Positions 20,754 through 25,141 of a stretch of 25,141 bases of DNA are shown in pieces. The notes below the pieces were generated by a model. That model made no database searches, had not been told where the DNA came from, and saw only the letters and a list, made by a program, of their open reading frames with translations. The position numbers and the translations under genes were made by a program. Origin of the DNA: Cudoniella acicularis (Eukaryota > Ascomycota > Leotiomycetes > Helotiales > Helotiaceae); NCBI GenBank assembly GCA_013054445.1, contig JAAMPI010000814.1:1-25141 (forward strand), written 5' to 3'. The first letter of the stretch is position 1, and every line of letters starts with the position of its first letter.

Positions 20754-22091
20754 TCATTGTCGAGAAATATCATCTCCTCGATCGAGCATCAGTTTGTATA
20801 TAGTAGAAACAGCCTCGATCCTCTGAGCTGTATCTAAAATGTTCACTGGACCGTAGCGATGAAAGACTGGGGGTTCCGTTTTCGAGCTCGGTAACCTCTT
20901 TTGTAGTCGGTGGAGATACTTGTCTGACACCTGGCAGCTTAAAACAGAAATTTCCATGTTACGAGCGGCAAGAAGAAACACCTAGAGGAGAATTAGTATC
21001 GTGAGATAGGGCCGCAAGATTTGAAAGGCCCTGACATTGTAATTATCTGAGACTTTCTCGGATTTCATGATATTAGCTCGCCCAAGAAGGTGAGCTACCT
21101 CTTGGGCAAACTTTTCTTCCTTCGTCATCTTGATTTTCAGGCGTTTAATCTGTAGATCGGCCATATTAGCAAGTGTCCTTGTAATTAGGTGATGTTACGG
21201 TAGACGCGCCTCGACATCCAGGTTATGGTATGCCTTTCCAGCTATTTGAACCCTCAAGACAAGATCGGGGGTAGTTTTTGGGAAATCCCCACAGATGGGA
21301 ATAAGAAGAGTATCAGGGTCATAGTTTGTTTCAAAAATCCAGCCGTCCAAGTCTTTGTGTTCTTTGCAGATTCTGGTTAGAAGATTACCAATGATAGTAG
21401 TAACAATGGTCTCGGCGCGATCACCATCGGATACCCCGCTATCGGATTCCAAATCTTGGGATTCAGTTTTGTATGTTGAATCTGTTTGACTGGATGTCAG
21501 TTGTGGCGCCTCTGAGACTCCATCATCATATTCCTTAGCAGGAGTGGCTGGTCTTGCCGGGAGACCTGGAAGACCTGGGCTTATAGTTGAGGACTGCCTT
21601 TGTCTCTTTGGTGTTCGGCCTGGCGTTGAATCCAGATCGTCTTCCGAAAATTCGGGATTCTGCACGGTGCGCTCGGGCAAAGGAGCCTTGACAGGCGTAC
21701 TTGGAATTGATCCAGGAGCGGACCTCTTGGCACGAAATGCTGACCATGGACTTGATGAGGGTGCGACGGAAGATGATGGCGGCAGGGTGGTGTTGGACCG
21801 CGTTGCAGGTTTTTGGGGAGTTTGCAGTGGTTCTTTCTTCCTGGGTGGCATTCTCTTGATATCGTGGTAGAAATCCTCATATCCCACAGGTATTTGAATT
21901 TGCCTTTCCAAAAGGGACAGTTCAACTCCAAAGTAGACCCGAAGTTTATCAAGCACGCTTAAGCGCTGGGGACTGATATCGAGAGCACATTTTAGGTCAG
22001 CGAATGGATGTGCTTCTGGCTCCAAAGCGATTCCCAGCTTTTCAAGTTGCGATTCACCCCATTTGGAACCACTAGGAAATTCTGAAGACAT
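20754..22091 (-). CDS. PD-(D/E)XK nuclease-like protein, copy B
   Basis: Spliced model: exons 22091-21210, 21149-21036 and 20981-20754, giving 407 aa. The middle exon is 114 nt in both copies. The frame is open upstream to an ATG at 22226, but that stretch aligns with non-coding DNA in copy A, so the ATG before SSEFPSGSKWG was chosen. Shared blocks: EFPSGSKWG, RTPKRQR, SSTISPGLP, SSQTDSTY, SDGDRAE, and the core TTPDLVL...LDVE joined over intron 1 to IKRLKIKMTKEEKFAQEVAHLLGRAN. Intron 1 (21209-21150) starts GCGCGT and ends CTACAG, again a GC donor, with a CTAAT branch site; intron 2 (21035-20982) has TACTAAT. The assembled E-I-K keeps the E-x-K form. The linker is much changed while the core is retained, which suggests selection on the core. 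Confidence 0.72.
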
Positions 22092-22524
22092 GTAGAAGAA
22101 GAGTGCCGGCCAGGGCAAGCTAAAGGAATGATGATAATTTGAAGCAATGTAAGAATGCTCTGCCAGGAAGCTACCGGTATCTAGGCAGCAGCCACGCCTT
22201 TCAAGCTTTCCAAGGTCCATGCCCATTGCGCCCTGGCGACTAGTACAATAAGGGACTGGAGTCGCACAAGGCGCTACCTAGTTTCTAGATTCTCCACAAG
22301 CTGGAGCTGCAAGCTGGAGACGTTGGGTTGTCGTTGTTGTTTCTCGGAGTTTGCATGTATAAAAGCAAGCCCCGAATTTTAGCCGGTTGCTGCGTCAACA
22401 TCTGTTGCACCAAAATTGAATGACGCGCTTCAAACTCAAGCCCAACATCCTAACTTCCCACCACCCCACTATCTGCGCCAACATCGCCAACATCGCCAAC
22501 ATCGCCAGCTACTCTGGCGCAAAC
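22092..22524. promoter_or_regulatory. Shared divergent promoter region, copy B, with TATA box
   Basis: The 433 bases between the divergent ATGs contain TATAAAA at 22358-22364, oriented for the plus-strand gene and 161 bp upstream of its start. The leader then carries a CAACATC-rich stretch. An in-frame ATG at 22420 could extend the small protein by 35 residues, but copy A has a stop there, so 22525 is preferred. Confidence 0.6.
22477..22503 (+). repeat. 9-bp tandem repeat GCCAACATC, 3 exact units
   Basis: Three perfect units followed by a partial one (GCCAGC). They lie in the leader of the copy B small gene and, if translation started at 22420, would encode repeated Ala-Asn-Ile. They are absent from the same place in copy A. 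Confidence 0.85.
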
Positions 22525-23153
22525 ATGTCGCCACTGCCGCATGAAGAGCTGAAGAAACTGCTAGGGATGGACGATGCGCTATGGGAGCAAGCCGGGTACC
22601 TCCAAGACTTCTTGCAAATGCTCAACCAACAACGCCGTTCAAACCCCAATGCGTTAAGAGGCGCCTATCCTGTCGCTGCGCTCTCAATGTACCGTTATTC
22701 ATTTCATTCGACTGGCGGACGGTGGTACGATGAGAAAAGGAAATGTCTTTGGTATCTTGGCTCCAAAGTTCGTTCCCAACCCGTTTGGAAGTGTAGTACA
22801 CCCCTAATAAGTTTCTGCAACAGGGACCTGAAGAACCCGAAGATCCTGCACTCGAAGTCCGGCATATCTTCCACATTACGCAAAAAGGGCAATACCTCCG
22901 TGTTTATCACGACGAGAATGGCCATCGATCGCGGCGCTTTCTGAAATTCGATATGCTTAAACCTCACCATCGTCAAAACTTTCTATATGTACGGCATATT
23001 GTAGAAAAGCATTTCCCGCTTAGGCCTGCGAAGCACAAGGATTTGCTAAGAGTTATGCGTTCACCACGTGGGAAAAAGAGAGATGCGCTGAAGAATATAC
23101 TTCAAAAAAGAGGGCAAAAACCGTCTTCACAGTTGAGAGGGGAAGGTGGATGA
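22525..23153 (+). CDS. Small conserved protein of unknown function, copy B (190 aa)
   Basis: Exons 22525-22767 and 22824-23153; the intron is 56 nt (GTTCGT...GCAACAG) at the same codon as in copy A, and exon 2 is 330 nt in both. Blocks shared with copy A: GMDDA.W near residue 15, KRKCLWYLG, QKGQYLRVYHD, FLKFDMLKPHHRQ.F, and a basic tail ending KRGQKPSSQLRGE.G. Conserved residues sit mainly in the second exon, while the segment before the intron differs (A: SMFLWAFRVPEG; B: SMYRYSFHSTGG). No signal peptide or membrane segment is seen, so it is probably cytosolic or nuclear. Function unknown. Confidence 0.76.
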
Positions 23154-23221
23154 GTGGAAACAATGGCGGTTATAATTCAAATTTGAACATGGCAATTTCA
23201 TAAAGTAAAAGGAGGCAAACC

Positions 23222-23479
23222 ATGAAATCCGCTTCGTTCTCAAGCGACAGGTATACACTCAAGGATTTCGAGACCAGGAGATCTCAAATATACGTTGTCT
23301 ACTCTATACATAGCCGTAAGGCATGTAAGCCCCAAACTGGGCCTTGTCTCTCTAGGAGAGTTGACAGGGCCATGGGTATGACTCGAGCGCGGCAAAGGTT
23401 GAACAGAGAGGAAGTGGAGTGGGCAAGAGTAAGGCAGAACCACTTACGGCAACTCGATAGACGGAAGGCTTGTAACTGA
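23222..23479 (+). CDS. Hypothetical basic 85-aa protein, third frame of copy B
   Basis: The ATG has a good context (ACCATGA) 68 nt after the stop of the small gene. The product is rich in Arg and Lys (LSRRVDRA, RARQRLNREE, RQLDRRKAC) and ends in a probable helix. It resembles nothing I know. The matching frame in copy A is broken, and no splice signal is needed. It may be a real third component or simply an open stretch in the 3' flank. Confidence 0.35.
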   Translation: MKSASFSSDRYTLKDFETRRSQIYVVYSIHSRKACKPQTGPCLSRRVDRAMGMTRARQRLNREEVEWARVRQNHLRQLDRRKACN

Positions 23480-24073
23480 GGAGTGACTTTGCAACCAGCA
23501 AGATGTTGATACTGTTCGCAAGTCATCAATTTGACTGGAAGCTATGGAGAGACACCAGTTCCCGAGCTCTATAGTATCCAAGCACATGTGCCGGCTAGTA
23601 TACGAATTAATTCTTGCGAAAATTTATTTTTGATCAATCCTGAAAAAATACCCTCTAGTGAATCACACAATGCGTAAGTAAATACTTATTGTTATTCCTT
23701 TCTTTTTGTCGATGGCATTTTAGAAGTATTCTCATCGCAATGTTTCTCTCACTACATACCCAAAATGCCCAGCCAATTTCTACCTAGCTCATCTCTCAAT
23801 TAAAGAGGTGGGTCTTGTCAGTTTCCCCCTCAAATTCGTCCTCATTTATTTTGACAAAGGTTTCAGTGTCTAAGTTACCGTGTTAGTGGCGTGATCACGC
23901 AATTGAATACTAGCATAAGCGTTATAAGCTTCCTGTCCCTTAACCCTCATTTCATGCCGTTATTTCCAGCAAAGAAAATCCGAATCTTATACATTTGGCA
24001 CTACAGGTATACTTCTAAACCAACCACCAGACTTCACCTCACATCTCAGGAGTCAGACATCAACAACCAATCA
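23480..24073. other. Non-coding flank inside copy B
   Basis: This is the counterpart of 18810-19364. The plus-strand frame at 23891-24142 is not conserved in copy A and overlaps the pseudogene. A perfect 12-bp palindrome, GCGTGATCACGC (23889-23900), is degraded in copy A. Confidence 0.5.
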
Positions 24074-24782
24074 TCAATGCACATCCACAAACTCAACAAT
24101 CCTCCCAACAGCCAGTCTACCCCCCTTAAACGTTTCCACTAGTTCCTCATCAACCCACCCCTCAGTCCAACTTCCCCTAAAATCAATCAGCCACGCATCA
24201 TCTGTCTCTTTATGGATAAGCACATTGTGCGGCTTAGCATCTCCCCAAATGACACCGATTTTGTGTATTAAATCAATTGTCTCACGAAATTAAGACGCCT
24301 ATTTCTGCCGCCGAGGCACAGTAACTATTAAAGTATCTACCTCGCGCAATGTTGATAATTTAGGGTTTGCTGTGGTAGGGGTGAATTCTTCTAGGATGTC
24401 TACTACTTACTCTGCGTTATAGGTAGATTCGACAACGATGCCGAGGAGTTTAGGGATATAGAGGTTTTTAAGGTAGAGAGGTTAGGATATTTTAAGGAGA
24501 CAGTTAAATTCTCGCTAGATCGCGGGCTAGTCTGAAGAGTCTAAAGAGTTATCGCTCTTATAGTATATCGAGCGCCCGGGGGCTAGGATACAGGTGATCT
24601 AACCTTCTCTATATAGTTTCTCTACGGCTTAGATTTCTTTTAAAGAATATTTTAAGAGGTTAAAGCTATTGTTATCTATGTTTAAGCCAGAAAATAGGGG
24701 CGGCTCTATGAATTCTAAGGGAGGAGGGGTATCTTACAAGATTAATTCTCCCTTTCTACCCTTATTCGTAATAAAAGTGAAC
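24074..24782 (-). pseudogene. Protein-kinase-like pseudogene, copy B (in-frame stops only)
   Basis: Read on the minus strand from 24782 to the TGA at 24074-24076, one register stays continuous for about 235 codons and contains nine internal stops, TAA or TAG, with no frameshift. Recognisable parts: IPKLLGIVVEST, ILEEFTP, then the catalytic-loop-like IHKIGVIWGDAKPHNVLI and the DFG-like LIDFRGSWTEGWVDEEL. These belong to a kinase-like family common in fungi (GD.K..NVL and DFGG..TEGW). Each stop is one transition away from Gln, Arg or Trp codons. The 5' part probably continues to about 25000, where a frame encoding acidic residues (TEDDEEEEV) is readable. The gene is dead unless the stops are bypassed. 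Confidence 0.75.
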
Positions 24783-24831
24783 GAAAACGTTTCTAGAAAG
24801 AGAAGTAAATATAAAGTCAATATTGATATTT

Positions 24832-25141
24832 AGTTTACGTTTATTAGAGGAGCTACCCGTATAAAATCTCTGTCCTAGCATCGAAAATAAGTGCTTGTAA
24901 TTCATTTCGTACGACTTCTTCCTCTTCATCGTCTTCTGTGACAGGCGGCTTTGTAGCGCGAGACGAGGGGTCCTTCGATGCTGCCGTCTCCAGATTTGCT
25001 TGGGGAGAAATTCACAAAAATTCGCGCGCTGTTGCACCTAAGGGTGATGTGAACTCCGTCTCCGGCTCTGCTGATTAATGAGAGGATGGAATATGAGAAG
25101 GCGGGCGAGGAGGAGATGGTGAGTGGAGATGGATGGAGAGA
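24832..25141. other. Right end of copy B and its unique flank
   Basis: 24832-24948 matches 20272-20392. From 24949 the sequence is unique, CG-rich in places and not obviously mutated. Minus-strand frames here may be the 5' exon of the kinase-like gene, which would mean the duplication breakpoint cut that gene. The window ends before this can be settled. Confidence 0.45.

Larger units (their letters stand above)
20393..24948. repeat. Tandem duplication, right unit (copy B, about 4556 bp)
   Basis: Direct repeat of 15648-20392. The right edge is set by GTGACAGGCGG at 24938-24948, matching GAGACAGGCGG just before 20393, after which copy B continues into unique sequence. The copy retains the nuclease-like gene, the small gene, an open third frame and a kinase pseudogene in one uninterrupted register. 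Confidence 0.92.

Noticed and set aside
21544..21870. Plus-strand 108-codon frame with Gly-rich product
   Set aside because: Complement of the low-complexity linker of the copy B nuclease-like gene; not conserved in copy A.
22091..22226. Longer N-terminus of the copy B nuclease-like protein from the ATG at 22226
   Set aside because: The extra 45 codons align with non-coding sequence in copy A, and the conserved protein begins just after the ATG at 22091.
23889..23900. Perfect palindrome GCGTGATCACGC
   Set aside because: Degraded in copy A and not near a promoter or transcript end that I can place; 12-bp palindromes are expected by chance at this scale.
24762..25037. Minus-strand 91-codon frame at the window end
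   Set aside because: Part of it lies in a different register from the kinase-like pseudogene, and it does not begin with a conserved block; more likely incidental, with the real 5' exon unresolved.

Overview
The window looks like nuclear DNA from a filamentous ascomycete (Pezizomycotina; Leotiomycetes is my best guess). Genes have short introns (46-113 nt) with CTAAC/CTAAT-type branch sites, a single dispersed 5S rRNA gene lies between protein genes, and several protein families are fungus-specific (DUF7025 AAA ATPase, UstYa/DUF3328, 2EXR, degenerate STAND proteins). TA-rich tracts and a pseudogene broken only by stop codons suggest RIP (repeat-induced point mutation). No tRNA, CRISPR array or intact transposase was seen.

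Layout. 1-1400 is TA-rich, RIP-like, gene-free DNA with a small AT tandem repeat, followed by a 5S rRNA gene (minus, 1401-1519). A STAND-like multi-exon gene (minus, 2498-4730) diverges from a large AAA+ ATPase gene (plus, 5704-9350) with a G-quadruplex motif in its 3' region. Converging on it is a UstYa-like gene (minus, 9678-10581), followed by an NLP-family secreted protein gene on the same strand (minus, 11299-12381). After a 1.6-kb gene-poor stretch comes a 2EXR-domain gene (plus, 14039-15013) interrupted by one in-frame TGA.

The most striking part is 15648-24948: a direct tandem duplication of about 4.6-4.7 kb. Each unit holds a divergent gene pair, a PD-(D/E)XK-nuclease-like gene (minus) and a gene for a 188-190 aa protein of unknown function (plus), sharing a promoter region of about 0.4 kb. 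Each unit also carries a downstream protein-kinase-like pseudogene. The divergent pair stays open in both copies, with matching introns and the nuclease motif assembled across an apparent GC-AG intron, although the two copies differ strongly. The flanks and the kinase carry C-to-T/G-to-A type decay, worse in the left copy. This looks like a retained two-gene module in a RIP-exposed neighbourhood, possibly a selfish or toxin/antidote-like pair. That last step is inference only; no function has been shown.

Splice sites were placed by eye from GT/GC-AG signals, reading-frame continuity and comparison of the two copies. No identity percentages or database matches were computed.
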